Below, piece after piece: positions 7,480 through 16,198 of a DNA stretch of 64,000 nucleotides (positions are counted from its first letter, which is position 1; each line of letters begins with the position of its first letter). The DNA lies in the NCBI RefSeq assembly GCF_038397735.1, contig NZ_CP151635.1, forward strand, positions 620,001 to 684,000. Reading direction: 5' to 3'. The stretch is from Microbacterium sp. LWH13-1.2. GTDB lineage: Bacteria; Actinomycetota; Actinomycetes; Actinomycetales; Microbacteriaceae. The notes beneath the pieces were generated by a model. It saw only the letters and a list, made by a program, of their open reading frames with translations. It did no database searches and was not told the DNA's origin. The translations under genes were made by a program, and so were the position numbers.

Positions 7480-8889
7480 GTGACCACGACGACGACGATC
7501 CTGGAGTCCATCACCGCCCCGGAGGGCGTCGGACGCCCCATCCCGGATGCCGCGACGCGCGAGGTGATCGGCCATGCGCCCGTGCACTCGGTCGATGACC
7601 TGAACCGCACCATCGCGAACGCCCGCGCCGCGCAGCCCGCGTGGGCCGCTCTCGGTCACGCCGAGCGCAGCCGCATCCTCCGCACGATCGCCGACGACCT
7701 CGACGCGAACGCCGAGGAGCTGGCCGTGCTGCTCTCGCGCGAGCAGGGCAAGCCGCTGAACGGTCCGAACGCACGCTTCGAAGTCGGGGCGTGCTCGGCC
7801 TGGACCCGCGCCGCCGCAGACACCCCGCTCGAACCGGAGGTCGTCTTCGAAGCCGGCGATTCCCGCGCGGAGGTCCACTACGACCCGCTCGGTGTCGTCG
7901 GGGCGATCGGCCCGTGGAACTGGCCGATGATGATCACGGTCTGGCAGATCGCGCCGTCGCTGCGGATGGGCAACACGGTGGTCGTCAAGCCGAGCGAGTT
8001 CACGCCGCTGTCGGTGCTCGCGCTCGCGGAGATCTTCAACCGGCACCTTCCCGAGGGCGTGCTGACGGTGATCTCGGGGGATCGGGAGGTGGGAGCGGCG
8101 ATCGCCGCGCACCCCGACCTCGACAAGATCATGTTCACAGGGTCGACGGCCACGGGTCGCAGGATCGTCGAGGCGTCCGCTCACAGCCTCGCTCGCCTGA
8201 CCCTCGAGCTCGGAGGCAACGACGCCGGCATCATCCTTCCCGGCACCGACATCGACGCGATCGCCGAGAACCTGTTCTGGGGCATCTTCATCAACACGGG
8301 TCAGACGTGCGCCGCCCTCAAGCGCCTTTACGTGCACGAGTCGCAGTACGAGCAGGTGGTCGAGACGCTCGCGAAGCTCGCCGACGCCATGCCGCTCGGC
8401 AACGGTCTGGATGAGGCGAACGTTCTCGGGCCGCTGCAGAACGAGAAGCAGTTCGACATCGTGTCCCGACTCGTCGACGACGCGAGGGAGCAGGGGGCGC
8501 GAATCGTCGCCGGAGGCGAGCCCGCTCCCGAGCACGGGCCGCTGTTCTACCGCACCACGGTCGTCGCCGACATCGATGACGGCACCGCGCTCGTCGACGA
8601 GGAGCAGTTCGGTCCGGTCATCCCGGTCATCCGCTACTCCGACGTCGACGACGCCGTCCGCCGGGCGAACGACTCGACCCAAGGGCTCGGCGCGTCGGTC
8701 TGGTCGAACGATCCGGATGCGGCGAGTGAGGTGGCCCGCCGCGTGCAGGCCGGAACCGTGTGGATCAACCAACACGGGGCGATCAACCCGCACGTGCCGT
8801 TCGGCGGAATCAAGGCGAGCGGCTACGGGCAGGAGTTCGGCGTTGCCGGGCTCAAGGCGGTCGCGGCCCCCAAGGTCATCCAGCGCTGA
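7480..8889 (+). CDS. NAD(P)-dependent aldehyde dehydrogenase
   Basis: It oxidises an aldehyde to the acid. The 469 aa have the full family set: GPWNWP, KPSEFTPLS, FTGSTATG, catalytic base Glu243 (ELGGND) and nucleophile Cys277 (GQTCAALK). Substrate is not readable from sequence. Its place between paaK and the paaJ operon makes phenylacetaldehyde a reasonable guess; succinate-semialdehyde-type activity is an alternative. The GTG start follows AAGGAGGAAGCT, an excellent ribosome-binding site. A close paralogue lies at 30134-31588. Confidence 0.9.
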   Translation: MTTTTTILESITAPEGVGRPIPDAATREVIGHAPVHSVDDLNRTIANARAAQPAWAALGHAERSRILRTIADDLDANAEELAVLLSREQGKPLNGPNARFEVGACSAWTRAAADTPLEPEVVFEAGDSRAEVHYDPLGVVGAIGPWNWPMMITVWQIAPSLRMGNTVVVKPSEFTPLSVLALAEIFNRHLPEGVLTVISGDREVGAAIAAHPDLDKIMFTGSTATGRRIVEASAHSLARLTLELGGNDAGIILPGTDIDAIAENLFWGIFINTGQTCAALKRLYVHESQYEQVVETLAKLADAMPLGNGLDEANVLGPLQNEKQFDIVSRLVDDAREQGARIVAGGEPAPEHGPLFYRTTVVADIDDGTALVDEEQFGPVIPVIRYSDVDDAVRRANDSTQGLGASVWSNDPDAASEVARRVQAGTVWINQHGAINPHVPFGGIKASGYGQEFGVAGLKAVAAPKVIQR

Positions 8890-8917
8890 GGTCCGGCCGC
8901 AGCGCGGCGCCAGGCCG

Positions 8918-8950
8918 GGGCCGGAATCGTGACGACACCGATTCCGGCCC
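8918..8950. terminator. Bidirectional hairpin between ALDH and paaI
   Basis: A perfect 12-bp stem, GGGCCGGAATCG (8918-8929) with CGATTCCGGCCC (8939-8950), encloses a 9-base loop between two convergent genes. Confidence 0.75.
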
Positions 8951-8977
8951 TCACCATGCAGGGTGCCGCGCACCGTC

Positions 8978-9370
8978 TCACCCCGCCTGCGAACGGTTCG
9001 TCGTGAGCGAGCGGCCACGGACCTCGGCGACGACATCGCCCGACTCATCGGTCACGGTCACGTCGTAGAGCCCGTTCCGGCCGCTGACGACCCGGCGAAC
9101 GGCGCGTGCCGTGAGCCGCTGCCCCGCAGTCGTCGACTTCAGGAACGTGATGTCGGCGCCACCGGCGACGGTGACCCGCTCGTCTTCATTGCAGGCGATC
9201 GCGAAAGCGGTGTCTGCGAGAGTGAAGACCAGTCCGCCGTGCGTGATCGCGAAGCCGTTCAGCATGTCCTCTCGCACCGTCATGGACACCACGGCCTCTC
9301 CCGGTGCATCGAGTTCGACGACCATGCCGAGCATCGCCGACGCCGCATCGCGCTGCATCATCGGCCTCAT
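8978..9370 (-). CDS. paaI: PaaI hotdog thioesterase
   Basis: This is a 130-aa hotdog-fold acyl-CoA thioesterase of the PaaI family, which hydrolyses stalled ring-hydroxylated phenylacetyl-CoA intermediates and frees CoA. The family helix HGGLVFTLADTAFAIACN is present, with the usual hydrophobic strand afterwards. The ATG overlaps the paaZ stop as ATGA. It is the last gene of paaJ-paaF/G-paaH-paaZ-paaI and is followed by a strong hairpin. Confidence 0.93.
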   Translation of the reverse strand: MRPMMQRDAASAMLGMVVELDAPGEAVVSMTVREDMLNGFAITHGGLVFTLADTAFAIACNEDERVTVAGGADITFLKSTTAGQRLTARAVRRVVSGRNGLYDVTVTDESGDVVAEVRGRSLTTNRSQAG

Positions 9371-11448
9371 GCGGCGACGACCTCGGACGCCGGCTCCTTG
9401 TTGACGAGGGTGAGCACGTCGTACGTCGCCACGAGCTCGTCGCTCTGGTTGCGGATCACGGCATCCCAGCGCACCTCGCCGTACTCGTCGGTCTCGCGCG
9501 GGGTGATCTGCTTGGCGGTGAGCTCGACCCGGATCGTGTCGCCGGGGGACACCGGCGTGATGAAGCGCAGGTTCTCCAGCCCGTAGTTCGCGAGCACGGG
9601 CCCTGGTTCCGGGTCGACGAAGAGACCGGCGGCCCACGAGACGAGCAGGTAGCCGTGCGCCACGCGTCCGGGGAAGAACGGGTTCGCCGCGGCGGCCGTC
9701 TCGTCCATGTGCGCATAGAAGGTGTCACCCGTGAAGTGGGCGAATGTCTCGATGTCGGCAAGCGTCACCTCTCGCGAAGCAGAGACGATCTGGTCGCCGA
9801 TGCGGAGCTCGGCGAGCGACTTGCGGAACGGATGCCGTCCGTCGCTGTGGGCGGCTGCCCCCGCATGCCACACCCCGGTCAGCGCCGTGAGCATCTCGGG
9901 CGAACCCTGCACGGCGGTGCGCTGCATGTGGTGGAGCACCGCACGGATGCCGCCGAGCTCCTCGCCGCCTCCGGCACGACCGGGGCCGCCGTGCACGAGG
10001 TTCGGCAGCGGCGAGCCGTGCCCGGTCGACGACCGTGCGTCGTCGCGGTCGAGCAGCAGCATCCGGCCGTTGAACGGCGCGATGCGCGCGGCGAGATCCA
10101 CAGCCTGCACCGGGTCGTGCGTCGCGATGCTGGTGACGAGTGAGCCGCCGCCTCGGGCGACGAGCGCGGCCGCGTCGGCGGTGGTGTCATAGGTGAGCAG
10201 CGACGACACAGGACCGAAGGCCTCGATCGAGTGCGCTGCGTCTGTCTGCGAGTCGTCGAAGCGCAGCAGCAGAGGCGAGACGAACGCGCCCTCGGGAGCG
10301 AGGCCCGTGGCGCTGTCGGTCAGGCGCACCTCGGGAGCATCCGTCGTTCCGACGACGATCCGTCCTCCTGCCTCCTGCAGCCTGCCCACCTGTCGCAGCA
10401 CCTCGTCGCGCTGTGCGGTCGACGCGAGAGGGCCCATGGTGACACCCTCCGCGCGTGGGTCGCCCAGCACGGTCTTGTCGGCGATGCGCGCCCGCACAGC
10501 GGCGATCACCGCATCCGCAGACCCGGTGGGCACGATCGCGCGACGGATGGCCGTGCACTTCTGACCGGCTTTGGTCGTCATCTCGGTGACGAGCTGGCGC
10601 ACATACGCGTCGAACTCGGGGGTGCCCTCGACAGCGTCGGTGCCGAGCACCGACGCGTTGATCGAGTCGGTCTCGGCGGTGAATCGCACGCCGCCCGTCT
10701 GCACCGCAGGGTGGGCCTTGAGGCTCTCCGCCGTCGACGCGCTTCCGGTGAAGCCGACGATGTCTCCCAGTCGGAGGTTCTCGAAGAGGTCGGGAACGCT
10801 GCCGCTGACGAGCTGGAGCGATCCGTCGGGCAGCAGACCGGACTCGACCAGGATGCGCACCATCGCCTCGGCGAGGTAGCCCGTGGGCGTCGCGGGCTTC
10901 ACGACGGTCGGCATGCCGGCGAGGAACGCCGGTGCGAACTTCTCGAGCGAGCCCCAGACCGGGAAGTTGAAGGCGTTGATCTGCACGGCGACGCCGGGAA
11001 GCGTCGTGTAGACGTGGCGCCCGAGGAAGGACCCGTCCTTCGAGAGCGGCTCGACAGGACCGTCGACGTGCACGCGGCTGTTCGGCAGCTCACGTCGGCC
11101 CTTGCCGGAGTAGGAGAAGAGCACCCCGATGCCGCCGTCGATGTCGACCCACGAATCGTTCTTCGTCGCCCCGGTGCGGGAGGACAGCGCATACAGCTCG
11201 TCCTTGCGCTCGGTCAGGGCGAGGGCGAACTGCTTGAGCAGCACGGCCCGCTGATGGAACGTGAGCGCACCGACGCTCTTCTGCCCCACTGAGCGAGCGT
11301 GCTCCAGCGCCCCCGCGAGATCGAGGCCCTCGGTGGAGACGAGGGTGACGACATCGCCGGTCGACGCGTCGCGGACCTCGGTGGAACGTTCAGGCGACGA
11401 CGGCGTCCACCACTCGCCCTGGACGTAACTCGGCAGATACTCGGTCAT
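9367..11448 (-). CDS. paaZ: PaaZ, bifunctional oxepin-CoA hydrolase / semialdehyde dehydrogenase
   Basis: PaaZ opens the oxepin-CoA ring and then oxidises the resulting semialdehyde to 3-oxo-5,6-dehydrosuberyl-CoA. The 693 aa split into an N-terminal aldehyde dehydrogenase domain (to about 525; nucleophile Cys298 in GQKCTAIRR, FTGSAST NAD loop) and a C-terminal MaoC-like hydratase domain (about 550-693; FAHFTGDTFYAHMD and FPGRVAHGYLL hydratase motifs). Both halves look complete. ATGA overlaps join it to paaH and paaI. Confidence 0.95.
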   Translation of the reverse strand: MTEYLPSYVQGEWWTPSSPERSTEVRDASTGDVVTLVSTEGLDLAGALEHARSVGQKSVGALTFHQRAVLLKQFALALTERKDELYALSSRTGATKNDSWVDIDGGIGVLFSYSGKGRRELPNSRVHVDGPVEPLSKDGSFLGRHVYTTLPGVAVQINAFNFPVWGSLEKFAPAFLAGMPTVVKPATPTGYLAEAMVRILVESGLLPDGSLQLVSGSVPDLFENLRLGDIVGFTGSASTAESLKAHPAVQTGGVRFTAETDSINASVLGTDAVEGTPEFDAYVRQLVTEMTTKAGQKCTAIRRAIVPTGSADAVIAAVRARIADKTVLGDPRAEGVTMGPLASTAQRDEVLRQVGRLQEAGGRIVVGTTDAPEVRLTDSATGLAPEGAFVSPLLLRFDDSQTDAAHSIEAFGPVSSLLTYDTTADAAALVARGGGSLVTSIATHDPVQAVDLAARIAPFNGRMLLLDRDDARSSTGHGSPLPNLVHGGPGRAGGGEELGGIRAVLHHMQRTAVQGSPEMLTALTGVWHAGAAAHSDGRHPFRKSLAELRIGDQIVSASREVTLADIETFAHFTGDTFYAHMDETAAAANPFFPGRVAHGYLLVSWAAGLFVDPEPGPVLANYGLENLRFITPVSPGDTIRVELTAKQITPRETDEYGEVRWDAVIRNQSDELVATYDVLTLVNKEPASEVVAA

Positions 11449-12311
11449 CTCTCCTCATTCCATGCGTAGAACCCTTCGCCGCTCTTGCGGCCGAGCTTTC
11501 CTTCGGCGACCATCCGTCGCAGCAGATCCGGCGGGGCGAACCGCGCGCCGAGCGTGCGCTCCAGCTCTTCGGCGATGCCCAGGCGCACATCCAGACCGAC
11601 CACGTCGGTCGTGCGCAGCGGGCCCACCGGATGCCGGTATCCCAGAGTCATGGCCGCATCGATGTCGGCGGCTGACGCGACCCCCTCTTCGAGCATCCGG
11701 ATCGCTTCCAGGCCGAGCATCACGCCGAGTCGAGACGATGCGAACCCGGGGGAGTCGCGGACGACGATCGGCGTCTTGCCCAGGGCGGTCACCCAACCCG
11801 TCGCGCTCTCGACGATCGCTTCATCGGTCGCCGCGCCGCGCACGATCTCGACGAGCGCCGATGCGGGCACGGGGTTGAAGAAATGAAGACCGAGGAACCG
11901 CTCGGGGCGCAGGCGACCCGCAGCCAGGTCATCGATCGAGATCGACGAGGTGTTGCTGGCCAGCGTCGCGCGCTCGGGCAGGGCCGCCTCGACGCGCGCG
12001 AGTGCATCATCCTTGAGAGCACGGTCCTCGGGCACCGCCTCGATCGCGAGGTCGACCACGGTGAAGGCTGCGAGATCGTCGCCCGTCATGAGGCGGCCGG
12101 CGAGCTCCGCTTCGTCCAGGGAGGAATCGCGTTCGACGGATCGGCGGATGCTGTCGCCGATGCGGGCGCGCGCCGCGTCAGCGCTCGCCGCGTCGCGCTC
12201 GACCACGGCGACCCGCGAGCCAGCGAGCAGGAACGCATGCGCGATGCCGGCCCCCATGCGCCCGCCGCCCAGCACGCCGACTCTGCGCGGTGCCTTCTCG
12301 GTGTCGCTCAT
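11445..12311 (-). CDS. paaH: 3-hydroxyacyl-CoA dehydrogenase of the phenylacetate pathway
   Basis: This NAD-dependent enzyme oxidises 3-hydroxyadipyl-CoA to 3-oxoadipyl-CoA. It has 288 aa: a Rossmann fold with GGGRMGAGIA at the N-terminus, the SNTSS segment, the catalytic HFFNP motif, and the C-terminal helical domain with GYRHPVGPLRTTDVVGLD. Length fits a stand-alone single-domain HAD enzyme. The ATG lies in an ATGA overlap with the upstream hydratase gene, and the stop overlaps paaZ by four bases. Confidence 0.93.
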   Translation of the reverse strand: MSDTEKAPRRVGVLGGGRMGAGIAHAFLLAGSRVAVVERDAASADAARARIGDSIRRSVERDSSLDEAELAGRLMTGDDLAAFTVVDLAIEAVPEDRALKDDALARVEAALPERATLASNTSSISIDDLAAGRLRPERFLGLHFFNPVPASALVEIVRGAATDEAIVESATGWVTALGKTPIVVRDSPGFASSRLGVMLGLEAIRMLEEGVASAADIDAAMTLGYRHPVGPLRTTDVVGLDVRLGIAEELERTLGARFAPPDLLRRMVAEGKLGRKSGEGFYAWNEER

Positions 12312-13039
12312 CGGCTCTTCCTCTCCAGGAACGCGGTCATACGGCGGTGCTTCTCGGGCGACTCGAAGAGCTCGGCCTGCAGCTCGAGCTCGATCGCCGG
12401 GTGCTGCGCTCGCGGAGTGCGCAGCGCGCTCTTCGTGTACTGCGTCGCCAGCGGATCGTTCGCCGCGATCCGGTCGACGATCCCGTGCGCGGCCGCGAGC
12501 AGTTCCTCGGCCGGATGCAGTGACGAGACCAGCCCCCAGCGCAGCGCCTCCTCGGCATCGAGCGCTCGCCCGGTGAGCAGCAGCTCGCTCGCGCGGGCGT
12601 CGCCGACGATCTCGGGAAGTCGCCAGGTCGCACCGGCCGCCGCGATGATGCCGAGACCGGTCTCGGGGTTGCCGATGCGCAGGGACGGAGCCGCGATGCG
12701 GATGTCCGCGGCGTAGGCGAGCTCGGCCCCGCCGCCGAGAGCGTAGCCGTCGATCGCCGCGATCACCGGCATCGGGAGCTCGTGGATGCGGATGAACGCG
12801 GTCGCGTTGATGCCTCGCCTGGCGTCGTCCGCGGTGCGATCGCGCAGCTGGGCGATGTCCGCACCGGCGGCGAAGACGCCGCCCGACCCCGTGAGGATCA
12901 GCGTGCGCGGAGCCTCTTCGAGCATCGCGCACAGCTCGTGCAGCGCGTCGACCATCGCCTGGTCGATGGCATTGCGCTTCTCGGGGCGGTCGAGCGTGGC
13001 GACGACGCGATCGTCTCGCTCCTCGATGTGCAGGGTCAC
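12308..13039 (-). CDS. Enoyl-CoA hydratase/isomerase (PaaF or PaaG)
   Basis: This is a 243-aa crotonase-fold protein. The oxyanion-hole segment GVFAAGADI and the helix DGYALGGGAELAYAADIRIA are clear, and ETGLGIIAAAG carries the second acidic residue region. In the pathway PaaF hydrates 2,3-dehydroadipyl-CoA and PaaG isomerises the epoxide to oxepin-CoA. I cannot decide between them by eye, and only one such gene is in the visible cluster. The GTG start lies in a GTGA overlap with paaJ; ATGA overlaps paaH. Confidence 0.9.
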   Translation of the reverse strand: MTLHIEERDDRVVATLDRPEKRNAIDQAMVDALHELCAMLEEAPRTLILTGSGGVFAAGADIAQLRDRTADDARRGINATAFIRIHELPMPVIAAIDGYALGGGAELAYAADIRIAAPSLRIGNPETGLGIIAAAGATWRLPEIVGDARASELLLTGRALDAEEALRWGLVSSLHPAEELLAAAHGIVDRIAANDPLATQYTKSALRTPRAQHPAIELELQAELFESPEKHRRMTAFLERKSR

Positions 13040-14223
13040 GTCAGACGCTCCACGATCATGGCCGTGCCCTGCCCGACGCCGACGCACATCGTGGCCAGTC
13101 CGTAGCGTGCGTTCTCGCGCTCGAGTCGACCGAGCAGTGTCACGATCAGACGAGACCCGCTGGATCCGAGCGGATGGCCGAGCGCGATGGCTCCGCCGTC
13201 GGCATTCACGATCGCCGGGTCGAGCCCGAGTCGGCGGATGCAGGCGAGGGACTGCGACGCGAACGCTTCGTTCAGCTCGACCGCTCCGAGGTCGCTCACC
13301 TGCAGTCCCGCCTTCGCGAGCGCCTTCTGCGTGGCCGGCACCGGACCGAGTCCCATGATCTCGGGAGCGAGTGCGGCTGTCGCGGACGCGACGATCCGCG
13401 CGCGCGGACGCAGGCCGTGCCGCGCGACGGCATCCGCGCTCGCCACGACGATCGCGGAGGCTCCGTCGTTCAGCGAGCTGGAGTTGCCAGCCGTGACGAC
13501 CTCGCCGCCCGCAACCACGGCGCGCAGCCTCGCGAGCGCGTCGAGGGTGGTGTCCCGACGCGGTCCCTCGTCGGTGTCGACGATTCCGCGGCCCGTCTCG
13601 ACTCCGACGATCTCGGAGGCTAATCGTCCTGCGTCGATCGCCGCGATGGCCCGCCGATGGCTCTGCAGCGCGAAGGCGTCGGCGTCCGTCCGGCTGATGG
13701 CGTCGACGCGGGCGACCTCCTCCGCAGTCTCCGGCATCGAGAACGTCGCCTTGTCGCGCTCGCTCATCCGAGGGTTCGTGAAGCGCCAGCCGATGGAGGT
13801 GTCGAAGGCCGCGCCGGGCTTTGCCCACGCACGCTCGGGCTTCGCCTGCACCCAGGGCGCTCTGGTCATGGACTCGACGCCGCCGGCGACTATGAGGTCG
13901 GCGTCTCCGGCGCGCACGGCGTTCGCGGCGAGGGCGATGGCCGACATCCCCGAAGCGCAGAGCCGGTTGACGGTCAAGCCGGGGATCGAATCGGGGAGGC
14001 CCGCGAGCAGCACGGCCATGCGTGCGACGTTGCGGTTGTCCTCACCCGCCTGGTTCGCGGCTCCGAGGATCACCTCGTCGATCTCCTCCAGGGGCACCGT
14101 GGATCTGCGGACCGTCTCGCCCACCACGAGGGCGGCGAGATCGTCGGGGCGGACGGACGCGAGTGTGCCTCCGTAGCGGCCGACGGGGGTGCGGACGCCA
14201 TCGACGAGATAGGCCTCGGACAT
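13036..14223 (-). CDS. paaJ: Thiolase, 3-oxoadipyl-CoA / 3-oxo-5,6-dehydrosuberyl-CoA type
   Basis: This thiolase cleaves the beta-keto intermediates of the pathway with CoA, giving acetyl-CoA and finally succinyl-CoA. It has 395 aa, with nucleophile Cys89 (NRLCASGMSA), GGVESMTRAP, NEAFASQ, GHPLGSSGSR and a C-terminal MCVGVGQG bearing the second cysteine. I chose the ATG that has AGAGG six bases upstream; another ATG two codons earlier directly abuts that site. It is the first gene of its operon, with a PaaR-type operator 32-53 bases upstream. Confidence 0.94.
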   Translation of the reverse strand: MSEAYLVDGVRTPVGRYGGTLASVRPDDLAALVVGETVRRSTVPLEEIDEVILGAANQAGEDNRNVARMAVLLAGLPDSIPGLTVNRLCASGMSAIALAANAVRAGDADLIVAGGVESMTRAPWVQAKPERAWAKPGAAFDTSIGWRFTNPRMSERDKATFSMPETAEEVARVDAISRTDADAFALQSHRRAIAAIDAGRLASEIVGVETGRGIVDTDEGPRRDTTLDALARLRAVVAGGEVVTAGNSSSLNDGASAIVVASADAVARHGLRPRARIVASATAALAPEIMGLGPVPATQKALAKAGLQVSDLGAVELNEAFASQSLACIRRLGLDPAIVNADGGAIALGHPLGSSGSRLIVTLLGRLERENARYGLATMCVGVGQGTAMIVERLT

Positions 14224-14254
14224 CGTCATCCTCTCGATCACCAACGCTGGCGAT

Positions 14255-14276
14255 AATTTCAGACCGATCGGTCAGG
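14255..14276. promoter_or_regulatory. PaaR-type operator between paaJ and paaR
   Basis: On the minus strand the site reads CCTGACCGATCGGTCTG onward. The left half matches the recalled PaaR consensus well; overall 12 of 16 fixed positions match. It contains the perfect 12-bp palindrome GACCGATCGGTC (14262-14273). It lies between the divergent paaJ and paaR starts and so could control both. Confidence 0.7.
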
Positions 14277-14334
14277 AATACGATCTCAGATCGGTGGACG
14301 AATGGCAACTCATGGGGAATGACAGACTGGGCCC

Positions 14335-14946
14335 ATGGCGCAGCTCGGATTCGACGCGCCGGCCCCCAAGCGAGGCCGGCCAGGTTATGACCGCGAGCAG
14401 GTGCTCGCGGTCGCCGTGAAGGTGTTCAACGAGCAGGGCTACGACGCGACCAGCGTCGCCGACCTCAGCGCCACCCTCGGGCTCACCAAGTCCGCGCTCT
14501 ACCATCACTTCGAATCCAAATCGGCGATCCTCGAGCTCGCGCTGACCGATGCCCTCGACGCTCTCGAGGCCGTCGTGGACGACGCGACGGCACGGCATCC
14601 TCTGGCCTCCGACCGCCTGCGGTCGATCATCCGCGGGGCGGTGCGCGTGCTCACCGAGAAGCTCCCGTCGGTCACGCTGCTGCTGCGGGTCCGGGGAAAT
14701 GGCGATGTCGAGACGGCAGCCCTCGTGCGCCGGCGCGCATTCGACCAGCGGGTCACCGCGATCGTCACCGAGGCTCAGGCCGAGGGGCTGATCCGCGACG
14801 ACGTCGATGCCGCGGTCGCGACCAGGCTGATCTTCGGCATGATCAACTCTGTCGTCGAGTGGTATCGGCCCGGCGGGCCGGTCGACCCCGACGAGCTGGG
14901 CGAGGACATCCTGCGGGTGAGCCTGGACGGTCTGCAGTCGCGCTGA
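14335..14946 (+). CDS. paaR: TetR-family repressor, probable PaaR
   Basis: The product has 203 aa: an N-terminal TetR helix-turn-helix (about residues 20-65, ending SALYHHFESKSAIL) and a C-terminal ligand domain of the fatty-acid/aromatic-acyl-CoA type. By analogy to other PaaR proteins it should bind phenylacetyl-CoA and then release the paa operators. It is divergent from paaJ across a short gap that carries a TetR-style palindrome, and two related sites lie at 3174 and 24262. The assignment rests on position and operators as well as the fold. Confidence 0.85.
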   Translation: MAQLGFDAPAPKRGRPGYDREQVLAVAVKVFNEQGYDATSVADLSATLGLTKSALYHHFESKSAILELALTDALDALEAVVDDATARHPLASDRLRSIIRGAVRVLTEKLPSVTLLLRVRGNGDVETAALVRRRAFDQRVTAIVTEAQAEGLIRDDVDAAVATRLIFGMINSVVEWYRPGGPVDPDELGEDILRVSLDGLQSR

Positions 14947-15009
14947 CGCCCTCCGCGCCGAGGTAGTGCGCGTATGCTGTCCGACACGCGACGAGGCGAG
15001 GAGTGACGA

Positions 15010-16014
15010 ATGGACGATCGCACACCCGAGGCGGTCGCTGGCAGAGTCGTCGTCGACTGCGGTGCGGTGCCCTCCGCCGAGCGGTTCGACATGTGGACCG
15101 ATGCCGTGAACCGCAGCTTCGTTCCTTTGCGCGCCTGGTCGACCGACGGTGCCGTGCGTTCGGGGTTCGAAGGCAAGCTGGTCGCTCAGCCCGTGGGTCC
15201 GCTGTCGGTCTCGAGCGTCGCGGGCTCCGCCGTGCGCGTGAGCCGGACGAGAGCGGAGATCGCCCGCGACGACCCCGGACACATCAAGCTGGGCGTGCAG
15301 CTGCGGGGGCGCAGCGTGATCGGTCAGGACGGTCGGGAAGCGATTCTGATGCCCGGTGACTTCGCCGTCTACGACACGACGCGGCCGTACGCGCTCGACT
15401 TCGACGGCCCGTTCCGGATGCTCGTGGTGATGTTCCCCCTCGAGACGCTGCGCATAGATCGGGCGCGGCTTCGCGCGCTCACCGCCTCGCGATTCTCCGG
15501 ACGTGAGGGCGTCGGAGCGATCGCCTCGTCGATGCTGCGAGCCTATGACGCGACGCTCGAGGACGGCACGCTGCAGAATCGGATGCCGCTGTCCGATGCC
15601 GTTCTCGACCTGCTCACCGCCGCGCTGGGCGAGCGGCTCGAACTGGAGCTGGACGGCGGCGAGGAGGTCGGCCGCCGCGCTCTGCTCACGCGGATCGAGC
15701 TGTACATCGCCGCGCATCTCGGCGACGCGGAGCTCACCGTCACGCAGATCGCGGTCGCCCACCACATCTCGGTGCGGTACCTGCAGAAGCTGTTCGAGGG
15801 TAAGAACGACACCGTCAGCGCCTGGATCAGGCACCGCCGGCTCGACGCCACGCGGCGCGACCTGAGCAACCCGACGCAGAGCGGACAGCAGATCTCGGCG
15901 ATCGGCGCGCGCTGGGGCTTCACGGACGCGACCGCCTTCACCCGCGCGTTCCGCACCCGGTTCGGCATCACTCCCAGCGAGTACCGCGCGCAGACCCTCA
16001 GCGTCGCTCACTGA
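15010..16014 (+). CDS. AraC-family regulator, FeaR-like
   Basis: The product has 334 aa. The N-terminal two thirds is an AraC-binding-like sensor domain of the FeaR/NphR type (LRGRSVIGQDGREAILMPGDF, then DTTRPYALDFDGPFRMLVVMFP). The last 100 residues are a double helix-turn-helix AraC domain ending GFTDATAFTRAFRTRFGITPSEYR. FeaR itself activates phenylethylamine oxidation in enterobacteria, but the ligand here is unknown. It probably controls the GMC oxidoreductase 185 bases downstream. A paralogue of the same architecture is at 37696-38652. Confidence 0.88.
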   Translation: MDDRTPEAVAGRVVVDCGAVPSAERFDMWTDAVNRSFVPLRAWSTDGAVRSGFEGKLVAQPVGPLSVSSVAGSAVRVSRTRAEIARDDPGHIKLGVQLRGRSVIGQDGREAILMPGDFAVYDTTRPYALDFDGPFRMLVVMFPLETLRIDRARLRALTASRFSGREGVGAIASSMLRAYDATLEDGTLQNRMPLSDAVLDLLTAALGERLELELDGGEEVGRRALLTRIELYIAAHLGDAELTVTQIAVAHHISVRYLQKLFEGKNDTVSAWIRHRRLDATRRDLSNPTQSGQQISAIGARWGFTDATAFTRAFRTRFGITPSEYRAQTLSVAH

Positions 16015-16198
16015 GCTCTCGCGCGCTGAGTCGTCGCTCACGAGCCGCCCTCCACTGCGCGCCGGCTCCGCAGTCCGCCGAATATCCGTGCGCATCCGGC
16101 ATATCGCTGTTCGTCGGTGGCCGGTCGGGAACGCCCGGCGCGAGTGATCCTGATCGGAGAGCAGACGACGACGTCTGTCGTTCAGAGAGGAACGAGTG

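Noticed and set aside
7330..9048. A 572-codon open frame antisense to the aldehyde dehydrogenase
   Set aside because: Composition is typical of an antisense shadow; the plus-strand gene has all catalytic motifs and a strong ribosome-binding site.
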